64,000 bases of DNA, from NCBI GenBank assembly GCA_031769625.1, contig JAUIMM010000002.1, positions 1,674,001 to 1,738,000 of the forward strand, written 5' to 3'. This DNA comes from Taudactylus pleione. Its lineage: Eukaryota > Chordata > Amphibia > Anura > Myobatrachidae. The notes under the pieces are model-generated. The model had not been told where the DNA came from. It saw only the letters and a program-made list of their open reading frames with translations, and did no database searches. The translations under genes and the position numbers were made by a program. The first letter of the stretch is position 1, and the number at the start of each line of letters is the position of its first letter. Of the stretch, positions 32,701-44,120 are shown one piece after another.

Positions 32701-33217
32701 ATAGATATATATATATGTATATATAATGTAAATAATACAAAAACTCTAAAACTCGCATTGATACAGATTCCCCTGTTGAAACTATGAGTACAGCTACTGA
32801 TTCAGAACCAAGCAAAAGTAAAAGTGCCCCGTTACCAAAAATACTTGGTGCAAGGTGGCCGATATACATGCGGATTCACAAGGAGAGGAGGCCAAAACAA
32901 AAAGCAAGGCACGTGGAAGACCACCTATCCAAAGGAAGAAATAATTTTTAATTATTCTTCATATGATCTATCGAATTCTGAATTTAATCTATTGAATAAG
33001 GGATTATCCTTTGTGCCTAATTTTCCCTTTGATGATTTCCGATGGCGAATTGAAACCCATCAACTGAATCGCCAGCTTAAACTCAAGGAATTCTTTGCTA
33101 AATCTACCCCATCATCTGCTTCTGATATCCGAATTTGACACCTCAAGAGCGATTAGCCTTGAAAACATTATTTAGCAATAAAGAATTAATTATTCGTCCA
33201 GCCGATAAAGGCGGCGC

Positions 33218-33690
33218 GATAGTGTATAACATGTGAAATCAGCAAGTATGCATGCAAACAATAAAAATTAAAAAAGTAAAAAGATTTAATATTTCAGTAT
33301 AGAGTTAAAACATCACTTGCATATTAGAAGCAAGATGCAAAAAAATGAATACAAAAATTTATAAAATAATTTAAAACACCATCAAAAAAAGAAAACATAG
33401 GTAGAGCAGCTTATCTGAGGTATAAACTTAGTAGTCCATGTGATAGGCAAAAATCAAACACAACGCGTTTCTTCCTTTCAAGACTTCATCCCTTGATGAA
33501 GTCTTGAAAGGATATAACACGTTGGAGCTTGTTTTAAATTATTTAATATATTTTTGAATTATTTTTTTTGCATCTTGCTTCTAATATGCAAGTAATGTTT
33601 TAACTCTATACTGAAATATTAAATCTTTAACTTTTTTAATTTTAATTGTTTGCATGCATTCTTGCTGATTTCACACATTATACACTTCTA
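33218..33690. repeat. Foldback (inverted repeat about 2 x 170-190 bp)
   Basis: Left arm from GTGTATAACATGTGAAATCAG pairs with right arm CTGATTTCACACATTATACAC; inside, GCATGCAAACAATAAAAATT and GTTTTAACTCTATACTGAAA pair as well. The centre holds a second inverted pair around CTTCATCCCTTGATGAAG. It terminates the Penelope-like frame at 33,217. Confidence 0.85.
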
Positions 33691-33836
33691 TGCAATAAGT
33701 GAATTATTTACACTATATGAAGGATCTAGCATTTTTCACTTTATTTGTATATATATATATACACACACGTTTAATAGCCCCACGGGGCTCTGTTTGGACA
33801 TATGCTGTCTTTTGTTCACACGTTGTGCTGATGCTG

Positions 33837-33870
33837 GTCTTGATAAAGGTCATGTTGGACCGAAACGTCG
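33837..33870 (+). ncRNA. Hammerhead-ribozyme-like core
   Basis: TCTTGATAA, hairpin GGTC-loop-GACC, then GAAACGTCG. One or two core bases changed. Confidence 0.4.
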
Positions 33871-34020
33871 ACTGACATATGTAAGCTATTAAATTCTTTT
33901 ATTCTGCTGGAAATACTCAGGTGAGTGACCCTTATTCAACTTAACTATATTACACTGGACCAGGACTCTGCTCCAGGGGGAGCACCCGAACTAGTCTTCT
34001 GAGATGTGGATGTGAGTGCA

Positions 34021-34046
34021 GACATTTTCTTGGATATATATATATA

Positions 34047-34081
<35 letters not shown>
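34021..34081. repeat. AT microsatellite
   Basis: (AT)n tract of about 45 bp beside the inverted pLTR-like repeat; similar shorter tracts follow the other two copies (31,914-31,927 and 32,704-32,725). Confidence 0.85.
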
Positions 34082-34082
<1 letters not shown>

Positions 34083-34086
<4 letters not shown>

Positions 34087-34163
34087 AGATTGATTGTTAC
34101 AAGATACTATTTATTAATTTTAACCAACTAGCCAGTCGCTCTAAGGTCAAATCTATATACAAA
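34083..34163 (-). repeat. pLTR-like repeat, copy 3 (inverted)
   Basis: Inverted copy (GTACAGATTGATTGTTACAA ... TAACCAACTAGCCAGTCGCT). Preceded by a long AT microsatellite at 34,037-34,081. Confidence 0.75.
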
Positions 34164-35130
34164 CATTCATATTGTTAGTAATTTACCATTACTGATTATC
34201 TATTGATAAGAGCTGACGCCTGTACCCTGGGCTTGATTGCGGTTGAGTCATATAATACATATAAGATTTTGGGGTATATTATTCATTGGCGCTTATTCTA
34301 CTCATTTTTCCTTGCGTAATACAGATATGGTATGCCATAACACCATGTGGTTAACTGCAGATTCAGCACTCTCACAGTGTTAGATTGCTGTCACTCACAA
34401 AATGGTGGAGCTGCTAATTCACAGAATTGTGTGCTCATTGGAATACACACATACAGGTTATGCAACTGAGGTCTGAGCAGTTATGTGGAATTAGCAGCTT
34501 AAAATTTTTCCAAAATCTAGGATCCAAGATGAAAGTGTAGGACCCAGACACCCCCAGCCTACTCGGCCCGCCACGTACCCCCCCAGGCAACCAACCCCTA
34601 CGGCCACATCAACAGGGTACCCCTAGGCAAACCACCCTTCCACAGACACACCGCTGTGCAGCTAACCCCGGGCAAACAACCCCATCCACCCCCCTCCCCC
34701 GCCACCTCATTACTAAGCAGCTAACCCCCCCTACAATCATCCACTGGACAGACAGTGGAGGACTGGAGCTGCGGAGCACTAGTGCATGCGGCAGCCTATG
34801 TGACCGGCGGTGGTCGTTTCCACTTCCTGGCCAACCTGCTCCTCGGTTGATGGACGTTGCAGTGGCAGGCCAGGAATGCAGGGAGGGCTGGCACAGCCAC
34901 GAATCATCATGCGCAGTGATGTCATGATGCACTATGCGCAGTGCCGTGGCCACTTAGAACGGGGATTGAGGTTCGGAGAGTAGTAATTATTAGGTGCCAG
35001 ACGGGAGGCTGGCGGGCCGGTAAATTCAGTATTTACTATCAGCCACGTCCCGCGGCAGATGCTGTTTGTGCCCCTGAGCCCTTGGGGCCCCTCAGAACCA
35101 TGGGGCCCGGCACGGGTGTACCCCTTGTAC
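34164..35130. other. Non-coding, no feature recognised
   Basis: C-rich stretch at 34,540-34,740 and CpG-containing sequence around 34,780-35,130. Open frames are short and overlapping, without motifs. Confidence 0.35.
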
Positions 35131-35340
35131 CCCCCTGATTCAGGGACTGATGCATTACACACACAGGTTCACTGTGAAAATATGTTAATGTTTGCAATCG
35201 CAATGCCTTTGCAGCCTAACGTAAGGACGCCCACATCCCCTTGCTCACATCTGTAATACTTAGCAAAATAGCGAAACCGTCGGTAACATTGAGTACCATC
35301 GCAGCCTCACGCGCAGTTGCACAAGGTCTGACTTAGAAAT

Positions 35341-37132
35341 GATAAGAAAGAAAGGGACGGGCGCTACCAATATCAAAACACCAATTAATATGCTGAAAAG
35401 AAAAACCACTTATGCTGCCCCCACAGGGTGGATCTGGAAATCCACCTAATATAATGAAAACCCAATTAAAAAGAAAGAAATGGGAGCGCTGACAGTGGCT
35501 GCTAGTTTAAAAAATATTAATAATTTTATTGCACATAATACAATTTAAAAATTTGATTCATCATACATGGAATACAGATGGATTAGTTAATAGGGCTTAA
35601 ATTGCCACACTTTAAAGCACGGATCCGGCTCACATTATATATTATTTAAAACATTAAATAAAACGAGAAAAATTAATTATATATAGATTCCTTCAAAAAT
35701 AGTAAATAAAAATCACTCATGCATGAATATCAAAGTGAAGCGAAACGTAGAATGCAGTTGTTAATTACAGCCCGCAAGCATGGATTAATTGCTGTTAGTA
35801 TTAATGTCCAGTCAAGACCAGTTAATATGCAGTTAATAAGCGTAAAGAATGCAAAACAGCTAGTTCAATGCAGGTTATAATGCTGTTACTGCGATAGATA
35901 ATAATTGATTTATATGTTCAGTACATTACCATCCATCCACTCAGATTGAAAATGGGATGTAGTGCAGCAGTTACCCTCTTCCTCTACTAGGAAGCTATGC
36001 AATATTAGCCTGCTGGGGGATTTAGGTGTGAAACACCCACATACTTAATCCACTGTGTGCACCATGCGGTACGGAGGTGCAAAGCAACAGCTTATTGATA
36101 CACCGTGAGCGGTAAGAAGTGCCAGGATCCAGGAGTAGAGGTCCCTCTGCCTGAGGACACAAGCACCTCCGGACCGCATGGTGCACACAGTGTATTAAGG
36201 GCCTGATTCAAACCCGGTCGCAAGCGCTGAGCGCTCACAACCGGGTCGATGTTTGCCCACTGGGCATGCACACGACGGAGCCAGCTCCGTTGTGTGCATG
36301 CATGAGACCCGGCTAGCGACAGGTGCTCCGTCGCTCCGGGTCTCGCACCAAAGGGGGCAAGCTGTCGATGGTGAGTGACAGCTCGCCCCCATTTGGTAGG
36401 CGGCAGGCACCAGTGATGTCAGTGGGAGAGCTTCCGGCTCTATTAGAAGCTCTCTGGGGCTTGCGGCCATGAGACCCTACCACAAGGGTCTTGTCGCAAG
36501 CCCAATGGTCGCGATGGTCTTGACCATTGTGTCCATCAACCTGGCCGCTCGCAATAGCTGTGGGTGGTCACCCACAGCTATGCGAGCGGCCAGAAGGCCG
36601 ACCAAAAAAAAAAATGCCCTGATTCAGAGCGAGCCCTCGTTCAGAGCGTCCGTCTCTGAATCAGGCCCTAAGTATCTGGGTGTTTCACACCTAAATCCCC
36701 CAGCAGGCTAATATTGCATAGCTTCCTCCCCCTGGGATTGGGGTAGAGGGTAACTGCTGCACTACATCCCATTTTCAATCTGAGTGGATGGATGGTAATA
36801 TACTGAACATAGAAATCAAATATTATCTATCGCAGTAACAGCATTATAACCTGCATTGAACTAGCTGTTTTGCATTCTTTACACCTATTAACTGCATACT
36901 AACTGGTCTTGACTGGACATTAATACTAACAGCAATTAATCCATGTTTGCGGGCTGTAATTAACAACTGCCTTCTACGCTTCGCTTCACTTTGATATTCA
37001 TGCATGAGTGATTTTTATTTACTATTTTTGAAGGAATCTATATATAATATATTTTTTTCGTTTTATTTAATATTTTAAATAATATATAGTGTGAGCCAGA
37101 TCCGTGCTTTAAAGTTTGGCAATTTAAGCCTT
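35341..37132. mobile_element. Long-palindrome element with 10-bp target duplication
   Basis: Flanked by ACTTAGAAAT (35331-35340 and 37133-37142). The inside is a near-perfect palindrome: left arm 35,593-36,080, 82-base loop, right arm 36,163-37,131, the latter interrupted by a MITE. The left non-palindromic 250 bp has GGAGCGCTGACAGTGG and a T-rich end. No protein. Resembles inverted insertions typical of Penelope-like elements, but this is inference. Confidence 0.75.
36199..36668. mobile_element. MITE in right palindrome arm, TAA target duplication proven internally
   Basis: Ends GGGCCTGATTCAAACCCGG / CTCTGAATCAGGCCC, flanks TAA (36196-36198, 36669-36671). The opposite palindrome arm near 36,030-36,060 shows the uninterrupted sequence, so insertion and 3-bp duplication are seen directly. 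Fits PIF/Harbinger-type. Confidence 0.88.
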
Positions 37133-37450
37133 ACTTAGAAATTGCTGACCTCATCGTACGCAGTGAAAGCCCAAGCTGCATTTGGCATTGCAGTGGCTAA
37201 TTTATGCACGCCCCTGTAACGGTGTTCAAATGCACTGGCACACCGGTGTTCCTCTGACCGACCCCCCCAGTCACCACCCCTAAACGCTCACTTCCAGTCA
37301 ATCACTCTGCGTTGGGTCTGCGTAGTCACTGCGATTGCAGTCCAATTGCAGTGAGACCTTCGAGCACTGCAATGTATAGGCATGTGCAGAACGCAACAAT
37401 CATCAGTCTGCGTGTGTAATCGCAGTTGCAATCGCTAATGATTTAGGCCC

Positions 37451-38440
37451 TTAGTCCTTTATATATATTAATTCAAGCGCCAGAAACAGTGAGTGGAGGC
37501 GTGAGACTGATAGAGGAGCCCAAGCAGGACCACAGACTACCGCCCACGGTAAGGACAGGAGTACAGGATGCCGCCCCTGTCTTATCTTGTACTCACCTAC
37601 TAACAGACGATACAGTGCCAGCCATATCCAGTGAGGGGACGTATGATACACTCATACGGAAGGTACCCCTCATAGAGGGCACACCAACAACCCACACTTG
37701 ATTAACACAGGACCCATACTCCATTGAGATACATATACTGGGAACTGTCTTTATTCAATACCATCCATATGAGTCTTCACTTATAGTGTCAAAAGGGAAA
37801 TGTAGGCACACTGTGCTATACGGAAAGGGACTCCCTCAAAGAGTCTGCTGATGTTACCTGCAACCCACACTAAGGATACAGACTGACACTTTGATACATC
37901 CCCATACACTGTATGAACGATCATATATCTGGCCTTAGAGATACGTAGACACAACTGTGCCCTACGGAAAGAGGCACCCTAAAGGAGCCTCTTATTTTAC
38001 CCACTAAGAGCCAACATTGGCAACAGATCATTGTTACGGAATTTGAACACTTAATTCCAGACAGGAGCATTGTGACTCCTTTTTTCCACTTATTTACAAT
38101 AAATAACCATTTTTTAACATATCGTGGTTCATGTACATCTGTTGAACTACACGGTTGATCCCACATCCATAGGCATATAAGGTTAGCGCTGGACACACAA
38201 CCCCTATTTTATACCATTGATTTCTCAGAGTCTGGACAACTCTGTGCCCAGCAGCTTCCAAAGCTATTGGTGGGGACACTATAGCATTGTGTCTAACATC
38301 CTAGGATAACATTCAAACACCTAGGCAGCATACAAACAACATCAACAGTAACATAAAGCAGTAACACCGAGTGCTCACAGGGTCCATAGGTCATTGAAAC
38401 AATGCTATCAATAATAGATATTTATTCTGTGTAGTTTCCA
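37451..38440. other. Non-coding, probably degenerate repeat
   Basis: Duplicated words (CCTACGGAAAGAGGCACCCT and CTATACGGAAAGGGACTCCC; GAGTCTGCTGATGTTACCTG) show internal repetition of about 180 bp. No protein motif. Possibly the leader of a retroelement. Confidence 0.35.
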
Positions 38441-38449
38441 AACAATCCG

Positions 38450-40830
38450 TGTTAAGCAAAAACACGAAGCTATTGGTGGCCATTTCTAGAGATGGAGGGG
38501 CAGTGAGACTCCGTTGTTGGAGAATAACCATACGGCCAACTGCCACTAAAATCAGCAATAATGTCTTGTATTTTTTGGGGATTCAGGGTTGGGCAGCCAG
38601 ATATCAAAGATCGCCCAGTGACCAGTGCCTTTGAACTAGAATCCTACAGTGTGATTGCCACAGCGAATTAGGTCATCCCAAAAGTGCTGTATGTGTCGGC
38701 AGTCCCAGAAACAGTGCAGTAGATTTGTCGCCTCCATCTGGTACTTTGGACACCTGGCATCTGCATGGAAAGGCTGATTAAGTGTAGCCTTTAGGGGAGA
38801 GTGAGATGGAAGGTGCTTAAAGCATCAGTGGTGGACAAGTCAGGGAGGTTGGATTACCCACTTTTGGACACCAGAAATTTCTGTTTCCTGTACAAATTCT
38901 ATTCTGTTCCAAGCAGAGACAATAGCATTAGAGTATGATACATATTGAATGAGAGCATCCAAGGGTCTATAATGTTGTGCGTGCCATTTGGGGAGCTTTT
39001 GTAGTTCACGTGGCTTGTAGATATGGAAATCTAAGGTGTGGAAAGAGATCTGTCAGTAGCTTCAGTGATCCTGAGCGGCGTAAGGGATGATCCTAAAAGG
39101 TGCTAAAGTTTGGTGACACCGAGTGGTATCAATGCAGAAACGGGTTGTGCGGTGAAATCATCATGTAAATCTACATTTACCAGAAAAGGGAGGAATAGCG
39201 AATGTGAGTGTTATAGGTTATTTGTCTAATGACCAGCAGAACACAGGATGAAGGAGCACATAACGGAGACTCCAGAGATATATCCGTACAATCACAGTCT
39301 GTACAAACCATTCAGTCACAAATTGAAACATGCACGCAATGTTGTATTGTTTTATATTAGGCAGGTTACCTATAGAAACATCACGCAAATCCAATACCTG
39401 TCAGTATAAAAACTAGTGAAAAAGATAGGACCTCTCCTCGTCCCAGCGAGCGAGGGAAGGGGACCCCTTAATGTATTGACTTAAGTGTCGAGAACGAGCA
39501 ATCATGAAAAGAACATAGACCTCAACAAGAAATTTTATACAACAACAAAAAATCTATCTTATTTTTGAATAATAGTTTACGTATTGGAGCAAATTGTTTG
39601 CCTTTACTGACAGTGTGGTTGGATAAGTCCTGAAAAGTAGAAGACGTTCCCCATGATAAATTAAGCTGGAGGTTCTTCTGTAATGGCCAAGTTGCTTAAT
39701 CTTATTTTCATAGTTCAGTATCTTCACTATAACTGGTCGAGGATGGACAGAGTCCCTCTACCCATCCAGGCCAATTCTATGTGCTCTTACAATGGCCATT
39801 GGAGATCCTTGTCAGTTGCAGGATCCAGTTGGAGAGAAGATCTAGTAGCTCATGACCTTTGGCTGACTCATGGATGCCAACCATTCTCTACCTGTTCCTT
39901 TTGCTGAGATAGTGCTTTCATCTGATTGTTGATTATTTGTTTGTCAGAGTCCAATTCTTCCTCCAGATTGGAGAAGGGTTGTTCAGCCTCATCAAATCTT
40001 TGCAAATGTTGTGCTGGTTGATTAAGGGGCAATTCTATGGCCTCTTTGCTTCCTGCAAGTTTATGGCCCAGGCAGCAGTTGATCAAGGACCACTGCAAGG
40101 GCAGAAGGCTTTATTTGTGAAGGTGTAGACTCACATTTGCATTGCGAAGTCTCCTGAGAAGTGGAGCAGTCCGGGTCAGAAGTGTGTTAAAGTAATGGTA
40201 AAGACATGGAGAAAGTGTTACATCACATTATAAGATTTGGTTGAGGAGTTGCAACCAGCAAAAGTACAGTCACAAAGTCACATGATGTGTAGCATACATA
40301 TGGAGGCAAGAGGACAAAAAAGCCACATGATTGACATTAGGGCTCAGGTAGTTGTGAAAGAAGTAGATTGTAGACATTTGAAATGTTTGTCAGGAGGAGG
40401 CGCTGCGGCCACAAAGATGTAGATGATGGCAGAATGTGCATACAATACAGTTGATTATCAAGTGTAGTACTTACACTTGATCACTCGATGGCAGCAACAC
40501 ACCAGCATGATATAACAGAGGGAAGCTGCAAACTGATAGTATAGGAATCTTCTCTCAGAAATGACAGTAAATAATTATTGCAGGGAACTGAGCAATTTGT
40601 TTTGGACAATTGTTTCACAGTGTACCTGAAATGATGCTGTCCAGGGAGCAGATATGATGTTGATGCACAGTAAGTCTATGCGGAGGAAAAACAAGGAAGT
40701 CCTGTAGAGTGGGTCAAATGCAAAAGTTAAGGTGGTAAAAATGTAAAAGTTGGTAGGAGCAGACAATATATCTGGAAGCACAGCACACACTCACTCTGAG
40801 TAGTGTCCTCCAAAATGGCTGCAAGTTTTC
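38450..40830 (-). pseudogene. Decayed L1 LINE, minus strand, internally deleted
   Basis: Reading down the minus strand: GCCATTTTGGAG (5' UTR-like, about 40,810), a coiled-coil piece SNLEEELDSDKQIINNQMKA at 40,000, then an ORF1 core echo around 39,680-39,860, and at 38,640-38,770 CPKYQMEATNLLHCFWDCRH followed by FWDDLIRCG, the Cys-His block at the end of L1 ORF2. The APE and RT domains between them are missing. Many stops. Confidence 0.6.
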
Positions 40831-41600
40831 AATGCTCTTGACGTACGTCTAATATAAAGAAGTCCACATGAGCATTCGATAAGCTAAATCACATTGATAG
40901 TATGCCTAGTGATAAAATCCAATATTTTATAAGATTTACCTCCTCTTAAAATCTGCGTGATTTTTGAACAAGATATGGGAACATTAATGCACATACTACA
41001 TCAGGGGTTCCCAACCACGGTCCTCAAGGCACACTAACAGTCCAGGTTTTAAGGATAGCCATAATTGAGAACAAGTGACTTAATTAGTACCTTAGTTATT
41101 TTGATTTAACCATCTGTGCTTAAGCATGGATATCACTAAAACCAGTACTGTTAGTGTGCCTTGAGGACCGAGGTTGGGAATCACCGTACTACATGTACCG
41201 CAGCGGTGGAAACCTTTTGTGCGAATGGGGCCACGGTTTGAAAATCTAAAGCACTGCGCACAAGTTTACTCTTTAAATTGTCCGCCCTACGGTAGATAAA
41301 AGGTTTCTCAGGTAAAACAGTTTTTAAAACAGGGTCCTTTGTTAAAACATGCCAATGTCGTTTAAGAACTCGTTCCAACTCTTTAAAATGGCTCCCATAT
41401 TTTGTAATAAAAGACCATTAATTCCCTTTCTTTAAATCTTTAACTTCTTTGGGCTTCAAGAATTGGTCTCTTTCCATTTTCTGGACATCCTCTTTAATTT
41501 GAATGATATGATTCCCTTCATATCCTCGTGCTAGAAAATGATTTCCCATTGTGTCCATTTGTTCATTGCAGATTACTGGATCACTACGGTTTCTTTTGAC
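40831..41600 (-). pseudogene. Penelope-like element relic, C-terminal half with GIY-YIG remnant
   Basis: Minus-strand frames give MDTMGNHFLARGYEGNHI, KRHWHVLTKDPVLKTVLPEK, RRADNLKSKLVRS (RT thumb/linker region of Penelope-like elements) and, past a nested MITE, LIECSCGLLYIRRTSRALK, a decayed GIY-YIG endonuclease start. Interrupted at 41,002-41,186 by a MITE and joined at about 41,600 to a Tc1 fragment. It has in-frame stops and is not functional. Confidence 0.75.
41002..41186. mobile_element. hAT-type MITE, exact 8-bp duplication
   Basis: Ends CAGGGGTTCCCAACCACGGT / ACCGAGGTTGGGAATCACCG; TACTACAT on both sides (40994-41001, 41187-41194). 185 bp, inverted CCTCAAGGCACACTAACAG blocks. Confidence 0.92.
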
Positions 41601-42020
41601 CCATTCCATTAAGCTCCCGCTGCACAGTTTTTGTGCTTACATGAATGTCAGTGGAAGCTTGGAACTCTTCAGCTATGGAATCAGCAGAGTGTTGGCGACT
41701 TTTACGCACCATGCACCTTAGCAGTTATTGACCCCGCTCTTTGATTTTACGTGGTCTTCCACTTCGTGGCTGAGTTGCTGTTGTTCCTAAATGTGTCCAC
41801 TTTCTAATAATATCACTTACTGTTGACCGTGGAATATCCAGCAGGGATGACATTTTCACAAACTGTCTTATTGCAAAGGTGGCATCCAACGACCCATTTT
41901 GTATCACAAATGTTTGCAAATGGAGACTGCACGATTTTATACACCTGTGGCAAAGGGTCTGATTGAAACACCTCATTAAAAAATTAACAGGTGTGGCCAA
42001 ATACTTTTGTCCATATAGGG
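41601..42020 (-). pseudogene. Tc1/mariner transposase N-terminal fragment
   Basis: Terminal word TATGGACAAAAGTATTTGG near 42,000 is followed on the minus strand by SSLLDIPRSTVSDIIRKW, THLGTTATQPRSGRPRK, the paired helix-turn-helix region of Tc1 transposases, then STKTVQRELNGMG. The rest is lost at the junction with the Penelope-like relic. Confidence 0.82.
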
Positions 42021-42570
42021 AATATCTACAGTATATTACCCTTACCAAGATGGCCGCCAATACCCTAGCTGTGCATGCACAGCACCATCTTGCATTCCTG
42101 TGTATGAATGATACAATGGAGGTTGGCTATCCTCCTCTTAGCTCCTGAGACCAGTCACCGCTAATTACTGCTGTTCCAGCACCTGCATCATTACCATAGT
42201 GTAAGTGTCAGTCACCGGCTGGTGAGCTGCCAAACCTCTCTCTGCTACAGGATCCATTACATGCTTGAACGTTACCAGCGTAACAGTGAGTACTGCTGTA
42301 CACCAATAAACCACAGAATCCTGGTTATGTTCCACTGGACTGGCTGCTTGGGTTCTTGAAGTAGATCCGCAGGTTTGTACCCAACTATGCCAGGACACCA
42401 AGTTAAACACACACTTCCTACAACTGAAAATGGAGAAGCACTGGTATGTGAGCGTGAGGACTGGTCACAAGCTTTATATGGGGTTAGATGGAGCAGGCCT
42501 ATGGGCTTCAGGTAGGGCGAAGCAGCCACTGATATTACCTTTTACTAAGTGGAAGTGCAGTTTTAAATGA
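42021..42570. other. Non-coding, no feature recognised
   Basis: Mixed sequence with AAGATGGCCGCCAATACC near 42,045 (YY1-like GCCGCCAT complement) but no supported gene or repeat boundary. Confidence 0.3.
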
Positions 42571-42573
42571 AAG

Positions 42574-42942
42574 CATTAGTGCTGTATTCAATTTGGAACA
42601 AAAAGCCGTTTTCGGCTAAACTTTTTCGCCGATGACGTCATTTTCGCTTACTTCATTTATCCCCATATTCAATTTTAGCGTCTTTTCGCCGGTGCAAAAA
42701 TGCAATGCAATGTAATAGGCAAAAAAGTTTCGCCTATGAATACCCGGCGGAAAAAAAGTGCAGAATTGGTGTTTTGGGGTGCAATGTTGCGGGAACCACC
42801 CTGTATCCTTTGGACACCCCCCTGATGCTAACTGCATCAAAAGATGCAAAAAAATACACAAAGGATACCCCAAAAAAACACTTTGAAAAAAATGGGCGAA
42901 ACAATTCAAAGTGGGGGTACAACTTTAAAAACTAGCAAAATA
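42574..42942. repeat. Unclassified interspersed repeat interrupted by L1
   Basis: Starts near GTATTCAATTTGGAACAAAA; resumes after the L1 at about 51,969. Contains TTTTCGCCGGTGCAAAAATG and GGATACCCCAAAAAAACACT words. Confidence 0.45.
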
Positions 42943-42959
42943 ATACATAGGAAAACCCC

Positions 42960-44110
42960 TTGAAAATTAAATATCTGGGGGGCGTGGCCTAACTGTCCAA
43001 CTGCACGGATATGCTTTCTCTGGGCTCCTGTAACCCCCTGGGATTACCCACCTTTACTGGGGGTCTGCTACCGCGGGCTGGGTCTCTGGTGACCGCTGCA
43101 TCCACCTCCATGTCCCGGGCCCAGCCATCTGCAAATTTCACCCTCCTAGTGGCACTCCCGGCGTTGCGGCCTACACATCCACTTAAAGCCACGGCTTTTC
43201 CTGGGCGGCTGGAGCCGGGGCCGCGGACCGGAGGTCGCGTGGGGACCGTATCGCGGCCGTGGACCTTGCTCTTGTTTGGGGCAGGCTGGCCGCTAGAACG
43301 GCCAGGTGTGGCCCCACATACATCTAGAGGACCCCTGCAGATAATCGCAGCCGGACCCGCTAATCGCGAGAGGCCGCCATCTTGTTGACCTTGCTGCAGC
43401 TGCCCTGTCTCCCGGTGATGATGAGTTCAGCAATCAGGGGCACCTTTATTATTATTAGTGCAGCAATCTGCTACTAGCTGGGCTCTCTGTGTTCCCTGCA
43501 TTCTTGCCCACATTGGAAGTCCCTCCTGCCATCTGTACTGGTGCCACTGCTCCAGATCACACTCACACCATTCAATTGGAGCTTATTATTCTGGTGTAGC
43601 GCTAACTGTGGTCCCAATCTCCCGCGACCAGCTTCCTGCGATTGGTGGTGACAGGATCGCCCCGGTGGCCCCTGGATCCGTCACAGATATACAATACAGG
43701 CAACACTAAGAATATCTCAACCCAGCGCTTTCCTGGATGCTGTGACCGCAGACGGATACGTACCAGGAATCTCCAATCGAGGTATTCCCGACCTCCCTCC
43801 TTGCCCCATAACAGCGTATCCTGCTGCCTCCTGCCCTGGCGACTGTTCTACCTCTGATACACCGACAGTCTTTTTCGGCCCTACCCCACCACATCCCTTC
43901 CTCGGTCTCTTGCCTTCCATCCTAGTGGACTGATTTTTTTTCTGTGATGTTTTTCTAGAGGATGAGTCCTCTGACCCCTGCGTGCTTAGATCCCACCCCC
44001 TCTCACCGTTATCAATAACATATTATATTGGTGATGACCAGTATAAAATTATCTTGGAATCTTATTTTCTCTCAATGGGGATAGTCCTCTTCTGTGGTCT
44101 CTGTTTTGGC
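42960..44110 (+). promoter_or_regulatory. L1 5' UTR / internal promoter region
   Basis: GC-rich start GGGGGGCGTGGCC, multiple CpGs through about 43,400, and CGCCATCTTGTT at 43,374 (YY1-like CGCCATCTT), the usual content of vertebrate L1 leaders. The start is inferred from the target-duplication candidate. Confidence 0.5.
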
Positions 44111-44120
44111 CTCCAAGCAG

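Larger units (their letters stand above)
31390..33217 (+). pseudogene. Penelope-like element relic, N-terminal half
   Basis: After a pLTR-like leader, frames at 32,271-32,650 give MIPRGFRINNCP, KRWIAILNKCSFDLILLVIE and VYQWLSGGQQSTSRRPFF; a second part at 32,770-33,217 gives FNYSSYDLSNSEFNLLNKGL, SFVPNFPFDDFRW and then ELIIRPADKGGAIV. This order matches the N-terminus and first reverse-transcriptase motif of Penelope-like retroelements (Neptune type). It is split by a 95-bp AT-rich insert at about 32,644-32,738 and by frameshifts, and is cut at 33,217 by a foldback. Not functional. Confidence 0.75.
35132..37450. mobile_element. Host MITE split by palindromic element
   Basis: Left CCCCTGATTCAGGGACTGAT and right GCTAATGATTTAGGCCC flank; the interior is split by the 35,341-37,132 insertion. 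The ends are degraded. Confidence 0.45.

Noticed and set aside
34609..35162. Frames in the C-rich block
   Set aside because: Overlap on both strands, low complexity, no splice or domain support.
42989..43388. GC-rich frames at 43.0-43.4 kb as a gene
   Set aside because: They lie in the L1 5' UTR and carry no conserved motif.
43706..43933. Short overlapping frames on both strands
   Set aside because: Chance frames in L1 leader sequence.
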